From: Rhizobiaceae bacterium
GTDB taxonomy: Bacteria; Pseudomonadota; Alphaproteobacteria; Rhizobiales; Rhizobiaceae
Assembly: GCA_019635775.1 (NCBI GenBank)
Contig: JAHBYU010000002.1
Location: 248,001-312,000 of the forward strand
Length of the DNA stretch: 64,000 nt
Direction of reading: 5' to 3'
How positions within the stretch are numbered: the first letter of the stretch is position 1; every line of letters starts with the position of its first letter. The notes under the pieces were generated by a model, which saw only the letters and a list, made by a program, of their open reading frames with translations, made no database searches and was not told the origin of the DNA. Positions 19,607-28,531 of the stretch are shown here, one piece after another. The translations under genes were made by a program, and so were the position numbers.

Positions 19607-22600
19607 TTACTGCGCTGAACCCAGTTCCGCGAGAGCCTTGCGAGCTTCTGCCTGATTTTCCTCGGCGATGGCAAGTACGTCTACCATCTTCTGATCGCGC
19701 ATGTAAGTCACCGCTAGGTCGCAGTTTTCGACGCCTTCGGCCACCAGATCGCGTTTCTTCGTCAGGCGTCCAAGGCCGACCAGCGCGGTGCAGAGACTGT
19801 CGCGCACATGCGCGGCGGATGTTTTGTCCTGCGCGCTTTCAAAAAGGGCAAGGGATTCGCGTACATAGGGAAGCGCTTCCTCGAAGCTGCTGGGGTTGCT
19901 TTCGCGCTTGCCCTGCAGGCTGAGCGCGTAGCCATACCAGTTGGCGGCCTCCGCCCATGCGGCTGGCTCGCTCTGTTTCGGCGTGGCGTCCAGCAGATCG
20001 CGAAGCGTGACAAGGCCTGACCGCAGGCTTTCCGCCGGAAAGGCCGGGTCTTCGACATTCGCGAACTGGTAGCCGGCGAGGGCTTTTTGCGCAGAACGAA
20101 GCAGCGCGAGGTCACCGGTTTCGCGTGCGGCCGCGACGGCGCGGGAAAACGCATCCTCAACCTGTTTCGGCGCGTAGCTCGCCGGATCGCTATAGGAGAG
20201 TGCGTATATCAGGTTCGCATGGTCGATCAGGGCGTTGACCTTCTGCTCCGCACTGCCCTCCTTTTCGATGAGAGGCCAGTTTTCGTCCACAAGAGCGATC
20301 GCCTCGCGCCGCGCCTCGTCGCCGGCTCCTGCATTGGCGGCAAGGAACAGGGTGCGCTGGAACTGCAACAGGTAAAAAACCCTGTCGGCAGCGGGGATGT
20401 CCGGCGTTTTCGGAAGGCCGCGATAGGCGGCGGCTGCTTCCCGCAGCGTTTTCAGGTCGTTGCCGTACTCCCCCGCGAGCCCCAGCGCCCAGGCGCGGTT
20501 GGCCGCATCAATGTCGCGGCTGTTGCGGTCGCGCGTACGATCCTTCAACGAGACGGAAGCCCCGTACGCATCGGCAAGCGCCACATAGTCCTGAGCGCTT
20601 TGCGTTCTTTCGCTGATCGTACGCAGAACACCAAGCAGGTTGCCCTGCGTCTCGGCGAGGTCCTCCGTCTTGTCGGCCGGAGTGGCCGAAAGCGCGAGGC
20701 GATAGCTGTCGGCCGCCTTGCGAAGGTTGTCGACGCCTTCTTCGCGGCTGCCCACATTATGCAACGCGATGGCGACCTGGTTGGCGGCAAACAGCCAGTT
20801 CTCCAGATCCTTCTCGCGGTCGCGGTTGTCCAGTGCGGCCCGATAGGCTTCGACAGCACCGGCATAATCGCCCGCCCTGGAACGCTGATAGCCAAGCTCC
20901 ACCTGCGCGAAGGCCAGGCTGCGGCGTACGCCATCGACCCGCGAGGCCTCTCCGTTGCGGGTGTAGATATCGATTACCTGCTGATAGGTTTCGATCGCCA
21001 GTTCCGGCTCGACCGTGCTGGAGCGGATCTTTCCCAGCTCCACATAGCCCATGCCGATGTCCTGCATGTTGAACGCGACGTCGATAGGCCGTTCGAGCTG
21101 CTCGTAAAGCGCGATCGTTTCACGCAGGGTTTCGATACCGGACTCGATCAGCGCCTCATCCTTCTCGGCCTTGCCAAGCTCGACCTTCACGCTGCCGAGA
21201 TTGCCCGCGCTCAGCGCATATTCGACGGGCTGTTCCTGCGGTGTCAGGGCGGCCAGGACCTGCCCATAGATCGCCATCGACTTCTGCAAGGCTTCCTTGC
21301 GTTTTTCAGGCGGGGCAGCCTCCTGTTCGTCAACTGCCATGTTGTGCATCATCTGGCCCCACGAGCGCGGCGCGCGGTCCAGCGTGTAGACCTTGAGCGC
21401 CTCCTGCCGCGCGGCGGTCGACTTTCTGATGTCGGCTTCATCGTGCGTGAGGCGGGCAAGCTGCCCGTAGGCGTCGCCCAGTTCTCCCTGCGTCCAGGCC
21501 CAGTCGAGCGGCGCGTTGTCCTGGGTCTGCACCTCCAGCGCACTCTCGAAGCTAGCGATGGCCTTGCGCAGCATCTCCTCGTCGTTCCTGCGCTCGCCAA
21601 GCTTGGTCTGCGTATTGGCCAGGTTGGCCGTGGCAAGCGCCCATTTGAGCGGATCGGCATCGCGGGTCCAGACAGTCAGCGCAGCCTCATAGGCCTTCAC
21701 AGCCTCTTCCAGCCTTGTGTCGCTGTCCTCGCTTTCGCCAAGAAGGCTCAGCGCGCCGGCCAGATTGTGCTGCACCACAACCCAGTCCTGCTCCACGCGA
21801 TCGCGGTTGAGGATCTTGAGCGCCCGTTCGTAGGCATCGATGGACTGGGCAAGAGCCTCACGGCGCTTGCTTGAAGAATAGAGCGCGTTGGTGGCATTGG
21901 CCCAGTTGTTGAGCGTCTGGGCGGAAATGTCCTGCCAATATTGCGCGTTGTCCGGGTTGTTCGCGGAGAGGCGCTCTACCATCTCGGCCGCTCGCTTTCC
22001 CGTCTCGGAGGCGTGCTCGAAATCGAGAAGACCGCCGCGCAGCTTGCCCGCTTCGAGGTACGCAGTCGAGGCGGAGCGCATGTACCAGAAGGCCTGCGCG
22101 TCATCCCATCGTTCGACCTGCCGCGAAGCCTCCTCGTAGTCCGCGCCGGCTTCGCGGTGCTTGAACGCCAGCGCGTAGGCTTCCGCGCTCTTGGCGTACA
22201 CTTCTGCAAGTTCGAGACGCCGCTGCCTTAGCTGCTCCTCGGCGTCCTCGACAGTGGCCTCGACCTCCTGCGCGCGCGCCTTTGCCTGTTGGCGCAGCGA
22301 AATCGCCGTGTTCAGCGCACCCTCCGCCAGAGCCTGGTCGGCCAGGTTGGAAAGGCGCATGATCTCGGGATCGGTGCTTTTCAACGTGTCGCGCTCGGCG
22401 ATCATCGCCTTGACCTTCTCGGTCTGGCCGCGAAGCAGCGTTTCAAGCTGGCCAGGATCGTCGGGAACGTCCGCGCCGAGCGCCTTCAGCATCCCGTAAA
22501 GCGCGTCCATCGGGACGCCGGTATCGGCGGCCACGCTTTCGATCGTCCGCCGCTCGGGGTCGGGCAATGCGGAGATGGTGATGAGGAGGCCGCGCCGTTC

Positions 22601-23503
22601 GCGCAAAATCTCGCCTTCGTCGCCAGTCATTTCGTCGGGCTTCTCGCCGAAATAGAGGAGGCGGCGCAGGCTTTCGTTGATCCAGGGGCGCTGGCGTCCA
22701 CCGGTCTTCAGGTAGACTTCCTCGGCCACCATGCGCATGACCATGCCGAATTCCTCGCCGGCCATGGCGTCGAAATGGCGAAGCACCGCGGCCGCATAGG
22801 GACTGTTGGTGCCGGCCTCGCCATCGAGCGCCACCTTGCCGGGTTCAGCCGCAAAGGCGATCACCGTGCCGACATTCTCGTCGGCGGCAGGGGTGGCGGC
22901 CTCATTCGTGGCCTTCAGGCTGACAGCGCTGCGCGACAGCCCGAGACCCGTATTGCCGACCGCGACGGGCTCGGCATCGGGCGACAGGCGAAGCTCGGCT
23001 CCGGGCGGGAACGGGTTGTCGCGGCATGCGTCCAGCATGACGATGACGACGGGAACGGTGGCCTTGAGCTTGTCGACCAGGGCGGAAACAGGCACCAGCT
23101 TGTCGCCGGCGTCGTCGAGCGCGGAGAGGTCGGCATCCACCGGGACAAGCCAGTTCTCACCGCCGGCCTCTATGCCGTGCCCGGAATAATAGAGGACGGC
23201 GACGTCCGCCCCCTCCGCGTCCTCCGCGAAACGCTCGAGGTCGCGCGACAGGTTTGACGCCTTGCGGTCAGATCGACGCACGGAATCGAAGCCGAGGTCC
23301 GACAGAAGCGTCTCGATGGCATCGGCGTCGTTTGCCGGATTGGGAAGCGGCGAAAGGTGCTCGTACTCCGACTGTCCTATGACCAGCGCCACGCCGCGCA
23401 ACGGCCTTCCTGCATCCTGCGCCTGTGCCAGGGCAGGCAGGAGCAGCAGCGCGGCTGCGAATACAGCGACCAGACTTCCGATCCTGGAGCGTGGTTGATG
23501 CAT
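19607..23503 (-). CDS. exported caspase-family protease with long TPR-like region
   Basis: A 1298-residue protein. A signal peptide (residues 1-29, with LVAVFAAALLLLPALAQAQ) precedes a caspase/peptidase C14 domain at about 35-270 with RGVALVIGQSEYEHL, the catalytic His in LYYSGHG (H109) and the catalytic Cys in MLDACRDNPF (C160). After a coiled-coil-like stretch near 360-440 come about 850 residues of helical repeats of TPR type (for example LGDAYGQLARL and AIALHNVG). Bacterial caspase homologues cut after basic or acidic residues, often under control of a sensor domain; the TPR region is the likely sensor or partner-binding part. Start ATG 23503 is chosen for the signal peptide; an extension to 23578 would overlap the protease gene upstream. 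Confidence 0.85.
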   Translation of the reverse strand: MHQPRSRIGSLVAVFAAALLLLPALAQAQDAGRPLRGVALVIGQSEYEHLSPLPNPANDADAIETLLSDLGFDSVRRSDRKASNLSRDLERFAEDAEGADVAVLYYSGHGIEAGGENWLVPVDADLSALDDAGDKLVPVSALVDKLKATVPVVIVMLDACRDNPFPPGAELRLSPDAEPVAVGNTGLGLSRSAVSLKATNEAATPAADENVGTVIAFAAEPGKVALDGEAGTNSPYAAAVLRHFDAMAGEEFGMVMRMVAEEVYLKTGGRQRPWINESLRRLLYFGEKPDEMTGDEGEILRERRGLLITISALPDPERRTIESVAADTGVPMDALYGMLKALGADVPDDPGQLETLLRGQTEKVKAMIAERDTLKSTDPEIMRLSNLADQALAEGALNTAISLRQQAKARAQEVEATVEDAEEQLRQRRLELAEVYAKSAEAYALAFKHREAGADYEEASRQVERWDDAQAFWYMRSASTAYLEAGKLRGGLLDFEHASETGKRAAEMVERLSANNPDNAQYWQDISAQTLNNWANATNALYSSSKRREALAQSIDAYERALKILNRDRVEQDWVVVQHNLAGALSLLGESEDSDTRLEEAVKAYEAALTVWTRDADPLKWALATANLANTQTKLGERRNDEEMLRKAIASFESALEVQTQDNAPLDWAWTQGELGDAYGQLARLTHDEADIRKSTAARQEALKVYTLDRAPRSWGQMMHNMAVDEQEAAPPEKRKEALQKSMAIYGQVLAALTPQEQPVEYALSAGNLGSVKVELGKAEKDEALIESGIETLRETIALYEQLERPIDVAFNMQDIGMGYVELGKIRSSTVEPELAIETYQQVIDIYTRNGEASRVDGVRRSLAFAQVELGYQRSRAGDYAGAVEAYRAALDNRDREKDLENWLFAANQVAIALHNVGSREEGVDNLRKAADSYRLALSATPADKTEDLAETQGNLLGVLRTISERTQSAQDYVALADAYGASVSLKDRTRDRNSRDIDAANRAWALGLAGEYGNDLKTLREAAAAYRGLPKTPDIPAADRVFYLLQFQRTLFLAANAGAGDEARREAIALVDENWPLIEKEGSAEQKVNALIDHANLIYALSYSDPASYAPKQVEDAFSRAVAAARETGDLALLRSAQKALAGYQFANVEDPAFPAESLRSGLVTLRDLLDATPKQSEPAAWAEAANWYGYALSLQGKRESNPSSFEEALPYVRESLALFESAQDKTSAAHVRDSLCTALVGLGRLTKKRDLVAEGVENCDLAVTYMRDQKMVDVLAIAEENQAEARKALAELGSAQ

Positions 23504-23546
23504 AGCGTGACGTCCGGCAGCAAGAATTTCCCTTGAAGGCCCGGTT

Positions 23547-24623
23547 CTATCGCTGGGCGTGCTCATGGACCCAGGCAAAGTAGGCCCAGTTCAGTCGAAC
23601 CCCGGTGTTGTAGGTTTTGGCTCCCGCCACATTGATGCCGTGTATCCTGCGCTCCTTGCTGATCGGGTCGTAGTCATAGATGGAACTGCCGCTCGAACCC
23701 GGCATGGTGTCGCAGTCGTAGTCCATGTTGGAGTCGTAAACGTTGACTGGAGTGATCTCGCATGAAGAACGCCACATGGTGTCGGGCTTGTCGCCGGGAT
23801 AGCCAACGATGTTGGCGGTGAACTGATAGGCGGGGTCGTAGACCGCATATCCGATCCAACCGACATACGAGCCCGCCGGGCGGTCGAGGATAAGCACGGC
23901 CAAATCCCACGGCACAACCTCGCCATAGATCCCCTTGTAGTTCTGGATGTACCCGTTCAGGATGAAGACGTCTGTCCAGCCGTATTTGCCCAGCGGCGCA
24001 CGGCTGGCTCCGTCACGGCCGGGATAGAACTCGTAGTCCTTGAGCCATCCGCCTCTCTCATGGCTGTACACGCAATGCGCGGCGGTGATGACGGCGCGGG
24101 GCGAGATGAGGGTGGCCGAGCATTTGCCCCAATTGCCTTTGTCGTCGACGGCGGACCACAACTGCCCGAAAGCACTGAACGGATATTTGGTGGTCGTGGT
24201 GATAGGTACGCGGGTATCTTCTCCGATAACCACGCGCTCGGCCTCTTCGAAAAGCGGATCCGCTCCAGTGGCGGGTGCGGCACGCGTTTCCTTGTCCATG
24301 TTCATCTGACGGTCGATGCCCTCGCGGATATCTTTTCCGGGCTCGGTGGTCTTGCCGCTGCCGTCTCGCGAGCGCGATACGGTCTTGAAACCCTCCTGCA
24401 ATTCCTCGGCGGTAGGAGGCTTTATCGAACGGGAGCCGCCTTCCTCAATGCGCGGTACAAGATCCACGATGGTTCGGGCGGAAAAATCTGGCATTTCCTC
24501 AAGGGAGCGCGGTATTTCGCCGCCGCCCTGGCTGCCCGGAACACTCTGTGCCTGCGCCAGGCATGCGGAGCCTGCGATGGTGACGAGCAACGTCGCCGCG
24601 AAACAAACGCGTTTTCTTGTCAT
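23547..24623 (-). CDS. exported trypsin-like serine protease with N-terminal pro-region
   Basis: A 358-residue protein, first in a four-gene run of exported hydrolases. A signal peptide (MTRKRVCFAATLLVTIAGSA then CLAQAQS) is followed by a polar pro-region of about 100 residues. A chymotrypsin-fold domain begins near residue 131 (VVIGEDTRVP) with H183 in ITAAHC, D240 in WDLAVL and S311 in MPGSSGSS. The glutamyl-endopeptidase-like GSSGSS context and acidic start of the mature part resemble V8-like proteases. An Arg at position 130 just before VVIGED is a plausible activation site. A GGGAGA ribosome binding site precedes the ATG. Confidence 0.85.
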   Translation of the reverse strand: MTRKRVCFAATLLVTIAGSACLAQAQSVPGSQGGGEIPRSLEEMPDFSARTIVDLVPRIEEGGSRSIKPPTAEELQEGFKTVSRSRDGSGKTTEPGKDIREGIDRQMNMDKETRAAPATGADPLFEEAERVVIGEDTRVPITTTTKYPFSAFGQLWSAVDDKGNWGKCSATLISPRAVITAAHCVYSHERGGWLKDYEFYPGRDGASRAPLGKYGWTDVFILNGYIQNYKGIYGEVVPWDLAVLILDRPAGSYVGWIGYAVYDPAYQFTANIVGYPGDKPDTMWRSSCEITPVNVYDSNMDYDCDTMPGSSGSSIYDYDPISKERRIHGINVAGAKTYNTGVRLNWAYFAWVHEHAQR

Positions 24624-24809
24624 GCGAATATTCTCCCAAGCCCTTACGATGGGGAAACACTACACATTGACGGTGGGATCAAGGCAACCCCGACCGAATG
24701 TCAGTTTGGACGCCGTGCGATCACAAATCCTTGGGTGCGGATTTCACTTGCCGGGAACCGGAGTTGAACAAGCCCGTTTACACAGTTCCCGAACCGGACG
24801 GAGAACCAC
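24624..24809. other. divergent intergenic region upstream of the hydrolase operon
   Basis: No gene is seen. The promoter of the trypsin/caspase operon must lie here, reading leftward, and that of the small charged protein reading rightward. No operator-like palindrome stands out. Confidence 0.5.
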
Positions 24810-25037
24810 ATGGGCATCGAACAGGCACCGACCAAACAAGGACGCGAGGCGGCGCGAGGCTTGCGCAAGGCCGCAGCCGGCGACGAGCGCAAGGTGGAAG
24901 CCGAAAAGGGCAGCGATCTGAAGAAGGGCGCTGCGCGTTTCGACGAGCGGTCCCGCTTTCCGACGGCAAGAGCGCTGCCAGCAAGCAACGCTGAACGCCA
25001 ACAAAAATCTTGTGACTCAACTGGCTCCATCGGCTAG
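24810..25037 (+). CDS. small charged protein, unknown function (doubtful)
   Basis: A 75-residue frame with MGIEQAPTKQGREAARGLRK at its start and a Lys/Glu/Arg-rich middle. A GGAGAA ribosome binding site precedes the ATG. The first 50 codons have the high third-position GC typical of the window; the last 15 do not, so the true 3' end may have been altered by a frameshift. No family is recognised. It resembles the gene at 17135 in size, charge and orientation, although the sequences are not clearly related. Confidence 0.4.
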   Translation: MGIEQAPTKQGREAARGLRKAAAGDERKVEAEKGSDLKKGAARFDERSRFPTARALPASNAERQQKSCDSTGSIG

Positions 25038-25068
25038 TTTCATCCTGATACACTGACCGAGGAACGCC

Positions 25069-25995
25069 ATGCGTTGGAAAGGCCGTCGCGAAAGCAACAA
25101 CGTTCAGGACATGCGTGGCAGCGGCGGTGGCGGCTTCGGCCGTGGCATGCCGGGCGGCATGGGCGGACGACAGATACGCGTTCCCATGGGGCGCGGTGGT
25201 GGCGGCATCAGCATGACCACCATCATCATCCTTGTGGTGTTGTTCTTTGCGCTTAGGGCATGCGGGATCGACCCGCTGCAGATACTTGCCGGCGACCCTG
25301 GCGGCTCGTCAGTGCCTGGCGGTGGTGGCCAGGTGACCGAAAGCCAGCCCGGTGCGTCAGATGAGATGAAGCAGTTCGTCGGCGTGGTCCTGGCTGAGAC
25401 CGAGGACGTCTGGAACGGCATTTTCCAGGCTGAAGGGGCGCAATACAGCGAGCCGCAGCTTGTGATGTTCTCAGGGCAGGTCCAGTCGGCATGTGGTTTT
25501 GCATCGTCTGCGTCCGGGCCGTTTTACTGCCCTGGCGACAAGAAGGTGTATCTCGATACCACATTCTTCGACCAACTCGACCGCCAGTTCGGCGCTTCCG
25601 GCGATTTCGCGCAGGCGTATGTGATCGCGCATGAGGTCGGCCATCACGTCCAGAACCTTATCGGCGTGCTGCCGAAGTTCAACCAGATGCGCCAGCAGAT
25701 GAGCGAGGCCGAAGCCAACCAGATGTCGATGCGCGTCGAGCTTCAGGCTGACTGCTTCGCCGGTCTATGGGGTCACTACACCGCGCAGAAGGGGCTTCTC
25801 GAGGAAGGCGATGTCGAGGAGGCGCTGAACGCTGCACAGCAGATTGGCGACGATACGCTGCAGAAGAAGACGCAGGGCTATGTCGTGCCGGAAAGCTTCA
25901 ACCACGGCACGTCCGAGCAGCGCCAGCGCTGGTTCGCCAAGGGTCTGCAGTCCGGCAAGCTTTCGGACTGCGATACGTTCAACAATCCGATCTGA
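25069..25995 (+). CDS. neutral zinc metallopeptidase, YpfJ family
   Basis: A 308-residue membrane-anchored protein. The Gly/Arg-rich cytoplasmic N-terminus contains GGGGFGRGMPGGMGG, followed by one transmembrane helix at about 50-63 (TTIIILVVLFFALR). A soluble domain then carries the zinc-binding HEVGHH motif at residues 188-193 and a downstream MRVELQADCFAGLWGH segment supplying further ligands. This matches the YpfJ/KPN_02809 neutral zinc metallopeptidase family, whose substrates are unknown. It likely acts on the periplasmic side. It is near, but divergent from, the exported-hydrolase operon. Confidence 0.92.
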   Translation: MRWKGRRESNNVQDMRGSGGGGFGRGMPGGMGGRQIRVPMGRGGGGISMTTIIILVVLFFALRACGIDPLQILAGDPGGSSVPGGGGQVTESQPGASDEMKQFVGVVLAETEDVWNGIFQAEGAQYSEPQLVMFSGQVQSACGFASSASGPFYCPGDKKVYLDTTFFDQLDRQFGASGDFAQAYVIAHEVGHHVQNLIGVLPKFNQMRQQMSEAEANQMSMRVELQADCFAGLWGHYTAQKGLLEEGDVEEALNAAQQIGDDTLQKKTQGYVVPESFNHGTSEQRQRWFAKGLQSGKLSDCDTFNNPI

Positions 25996-26054
25996 AGTCG
26001 GGCAGGAGCGCGCGTTTCAGCAGCGTCCGGTTAGGCCAGTTCAAGCGCTGCAGG

Positions 26055-27002
26055 TCAGCTCCGTGTGGACTGGACCTTTCGGGCGGGCTGCTTTTCTGCT
26101 GTTGGCGCCGGCTTCTTGGTCGCCGACAGGAAGCTCTTGTAGACCCATCCGTTGCGGCCGTTCCATGATATCTGGCACCAGCCATCGCACGACATGACTT
26201 TCACGGACGTGCCAGCCGGCACGACGCCAAGGACCGACGCCCCTTTTTTCGGAGCGGAGCGCATGTTGACCGCGCTCTTGACTTGCGCGGTTCCAGCCAC
26301 CGCTCCGCCGGATGATTTCACGACAGTCCTGACCGTGCTGTCCGAATTGTCGTCGTCATCGGCGGGATGGCCTGCCAGTCCGCCGACATTCACACCGGGA
26401 AGCGAGGCAATCTCGGTCTGCTTCTCGGCAGGTTCTGCCTTCGCTGCATTTTTCTTCGGCTTGCGAACTGGCTGGGGAGCGGCTTCTTCGGGTGCAATGG
26501 CCCCTGTCATCGTCTGGTCTTCCTCGCTGCCGCTTTCGTCGGCATAGGCAAGGGAAGGTTCAGCTTCGGGATCGTCCGATGGCAATTCGACAGCGTGTTC
26601 TGCTCCGACCGCGATCCTGGCGACTGCCGCCGCGTCCGGAAGTCGGGCCTCGATCGGTTCGGGCTGGGGCTGTGAGGTGACCAGTTCGGGCTCTGCGGGG
26701 GCAGGTTCCGAGGATGCAGCCTTTGCGGGGGCAGGCGCTACCGAGGCCGCGACCGCCTCAGGCGACGCTTCCACCGAGTTGGTGACAACGGGCTTCAACG
26801 CGATTGCTGCCTCGCCCGCGCGAGCCCGATCTGCGAGGTAGTCGACAAACAGTGCACTGCTGGCGGCAACGCCGAGCACGACCGCTCCCGCGGCCGAGAG
26901 ACCTGCAACACGTCGCGCCTGACCGGGATCAATCCGGCCGGCCTTCGTCAGGAGCCTGTTCTTCCGCGCAACAAGGGCGCCGATCTTCAGGGGACTCTTC
27001 AC
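26055..27002 (-). CDS. SH3-domain protein with single membrane helix
   Basis: A 315-residue protein with one transmembrane helix at about 33-55 (GLSAAGAVVLGVAASSALFV), a low-complexity Ala/Pro/Glu linker of about 150 residues and a C-terminal bacterial SH3 domain at about 238-300 (VNMRSAPKKGASVLGVVPAG, then WCQISWNGRNGWVYKSFL). Bacterial SH3 domains of this kind often bind cell wall or periplasmic partners. The topology suggests a short cytoplasmic N-terminus and periplasmic SH3 domain. A candidate sigma-70 promoter with a strong hairpin just upstream of it lies before the gene. Confidence 0.85.
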   Translation of the reverse strand: MKSPLKIGALVARKNRLLTKAGRIDPGQARRVAGLSAAGAVVLGVAASSALFVDYLADRARAGEAAIALKPVVTNSVEASPEAVAASVAPAPAKAASSEPAPAEPELVTSQPQPEPIEARLPDAAAVARIAVGAEHAVELPSDDPEAEPSLAYADESGSEEDQTMTGAIAPEEAAPQPVRKPKKNAAKAEPAEKQTEIASLPGVNVGGLAGHPADDDDNSDSTVRTVVKSSGGAVAGTAQVKSAVNMRSAPKKGASVLGVVPAGTSVKVMSCDGWCQISWNGRNGWVYKSFLSATKKPAPTAEKQPARKVQSTRS

Positions 27003-27045
27003 AACCCGTCTCCACGCAAAGCCCCCACCCGCGTGCTTAGTTCAT

Positions 27046-27074
27046 TGTTTAGAATTGTGGCAACGATGGGTCAA
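27046..27074 (-). promoter_or_regulatory. candidate sigma-70 promoter of the SH3-domain gene
   Basis: On the minus strand TTGACC (27069-27074) is followed after exactly 17 bases by TAAACA (27046-27051), about 45 bases before the SH3-domain ATG. The -35 box is near consensus and the -10 box shares four of six bases with TATAAT. No experimental support is available. Confidence 0.45.
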
Positions 27075-27076
27075 GA

Positions 27077-27107
27077 ATGCCCTGAAAATCGTGATTTTCA
27101 CGGGCAT
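27077..27107. promoter_or_regulatory. strong inverted repeat between carA and the SH3-domain gene
   Basis: ATGCCC-T-GAAAATC on the left faces GATTTTC-AC-GGGCAT on the right over a 2-base loop, with one small asymmetric bulge. On the minus strand it lies downstream of the carA stop codon and just upstream of the candidate -35 box of the SH3-domain gene. It could be a carA terminator without T-run or an operator. Confidence 0.45.
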
Positions 27108-27141
27108 CTTATCCAGAGATTTCTGCGACTGGAGTGTCTGT

Positions 27142-28353
27142 TCAGCGCTCCGCGAGCGCCGGCTCGCCGCGCCGCTCGCGGATCAGGTTGGCGAAGCGGC
27201 GGAACAGATAGTGAGAATCCTGCGGGCCGGGGGAGGCCTCCGGGTGATGCTGGACGGAGAAGACCGGGCGGCCGGTCAGCGCGATGCCGCAATTCGAGCC
27301 GTCGAACAGCGAGACGTGCGTCTCCTCGACGCCGTCGGGCAGGGATTCGGCGTCGACCGCAAAACCGTGGTTCATGGAGACAATCTCGACCTTGCCGGTC
27401 GTATGGTCCTTCACCGGATGGTTCGCGCCGTGATGGCCCTGATGCATCTTCTCGGTCTTGCCGCCGAGCGCCAGCGCCAGCATCTGGTGGCCAAGGCAGA
27501 TGCCGAAGACCGGGATCTCGGTTTTCAACAAATCCTGGATGACCGGAACGGCATATTCCCCAGTGGCTGCGGGGTCGCCTGGACCGTTGGACAGGAAGAT
27601 GCCGTCGGGTTGCATCGCGAGGATTTCCGAGGAAGGCGTGTTCGCCGGGACGACCGTGACCTTTGCGCCAAGGCCGGCAAGCAGGCGCAGGATGTTGCGC
27701 TTGACCCCGTAGTCGATGGCGACGACATGCATGGAGGGCTGGTCCTGCTCGCCATAGCCCTCGTTCCATACCCAAGGCGTTTCGCGCCAGACCGAGGACT
27801 GGCCCGAGGTCACGTCCTTCGCCAGGTCGAGGTCGACAAGGCCCGGCCAGCCAGCGGCGCGCGCCTTCAGGTCTTCCAGATCGAACTGGCCATCCGGCGC
27901 GTGGGCGATAACGGCGTTCGGCATGCCCTTTTCGCGGATCAGGACGGTCAGGGCGCGCGTGTCGATGCCCGACATCGCAACGATGCCGCGCCGCTTGAGC
28001 CATTCGTGCAGGTCTTCCCGGGCACGATAGCTGGATGGGCTGGTCACATCCGCCTTGAAGATAGCGCCGACCGCGCCGTGGCGGGCGGCAGGCGTCAGGT
28101 CTTCCTGATCCTCGTCATTGGCGCCGATATTGCCGATATGCGGGAAGGTGAAGGTCACGATCTGTCCGGTATAGGACGGATCGGTCAGGATTTCCTGATA
28201 GCCGGTCAGGGCCGTGTTGAAGCAGACTTCGGCGACGGCGCTGCCCGTGGCGCCAAGGCCTTGCCCCTCGATCACTGTGCCATCCGCCAGGACGAGCAGG
28301 GCGGTCGGCTTTTCGACGAACCAGGCGGCGGTGCCGGCGGTGTTCAGGGTCAT
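27142..28353 (-). CDS. carA: carbamoyl-phosphate synthase small subunit (glutaminase)
   Basis: A 403-residue class I glutamine amidotransferase that supplies ammonia to CarB. The N-terminal domain starts TALLVLADGTVIEGQGLGA and contains FNTALTGYQEILTDPSY. The C-terminal amidotransferase domain has the nucleophile motif FGICLGHQ and the His/Glu pair in VQHHPEASPGP. The start at 28353 is the standard family N-terminus; an upstream Arg-rich extension to 28461 is open but unlikely. It is divergent from the GatB/YqeY gene, a frequent rhizobial arrangement. carB lies 13.5 kb further on the same strand. Confidence 0.96.
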   Translation of the reverse strand: MTLNTAGTAAWFVEKPTALLVLADGTVIEGQGLGATGSAVAEVCFNTALTGYQEILTDPSYTGQIVTFTFPHIGNIGANDEDQEDLTPAARHGAVGAIFKADVTSPSSYRAREDLHEWLKRRGIVAMSGIDTRALTVLIREKGMPNAVIAHAPDGQFDLEDLKARAAGWPGLVDLDLAKDVTSGQSSVWRETPWVWNEGYGEQDQPSMHVVAIDYGVKRNILRLLAGLGAKVTVVPANTPSSEILAMQPDGIFLSNGPGDPAATGEYAVPVIQDLLKTEIPVFGICLGHQMLALALGGKTEKMHQGHHGANHPVKDHTTGKVEIVSMNHGFAVDAESLPDGVEETHVSLFDGSNCGIALTGRPVFSVQHHPEASPGPQDSHYLFRRFANLIRERRGEPALAER

Positions 28354-28531
28354 GGCTTCTCTCCTCGAGAGGCGGCGGGCGCGAGCGGCGTACGGCAAAA
28401 GCGCGGTCGGCTGCTTGCCTCCGCGCACGGGTCTAATGTAGGTCGTGCAAGGCCCGGTCAATAGGCGACGGCGACGCAGGCGTCAATGCATGATGCATGT
28501 CCCTGCCAGGCTGCAAAGTTCGGAGACACTG

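Noticed and set aside
20087-21874. 595-residue open frame opposite the caspase-TPR gene
   Set aside because: Antisense shadow of a gene with signal peptide, catalytic motifs and a repeat region; no family resemblance or ribosome binding site.
19607-23503. caspase-TPR protein as part of a CRISPR-linked (Craspase-type) system
   Set aside because: No CRISPR array or type III genes are present and the protein has a signal peptide, so a cytoplasmic CRISPR effector role is unlikely.
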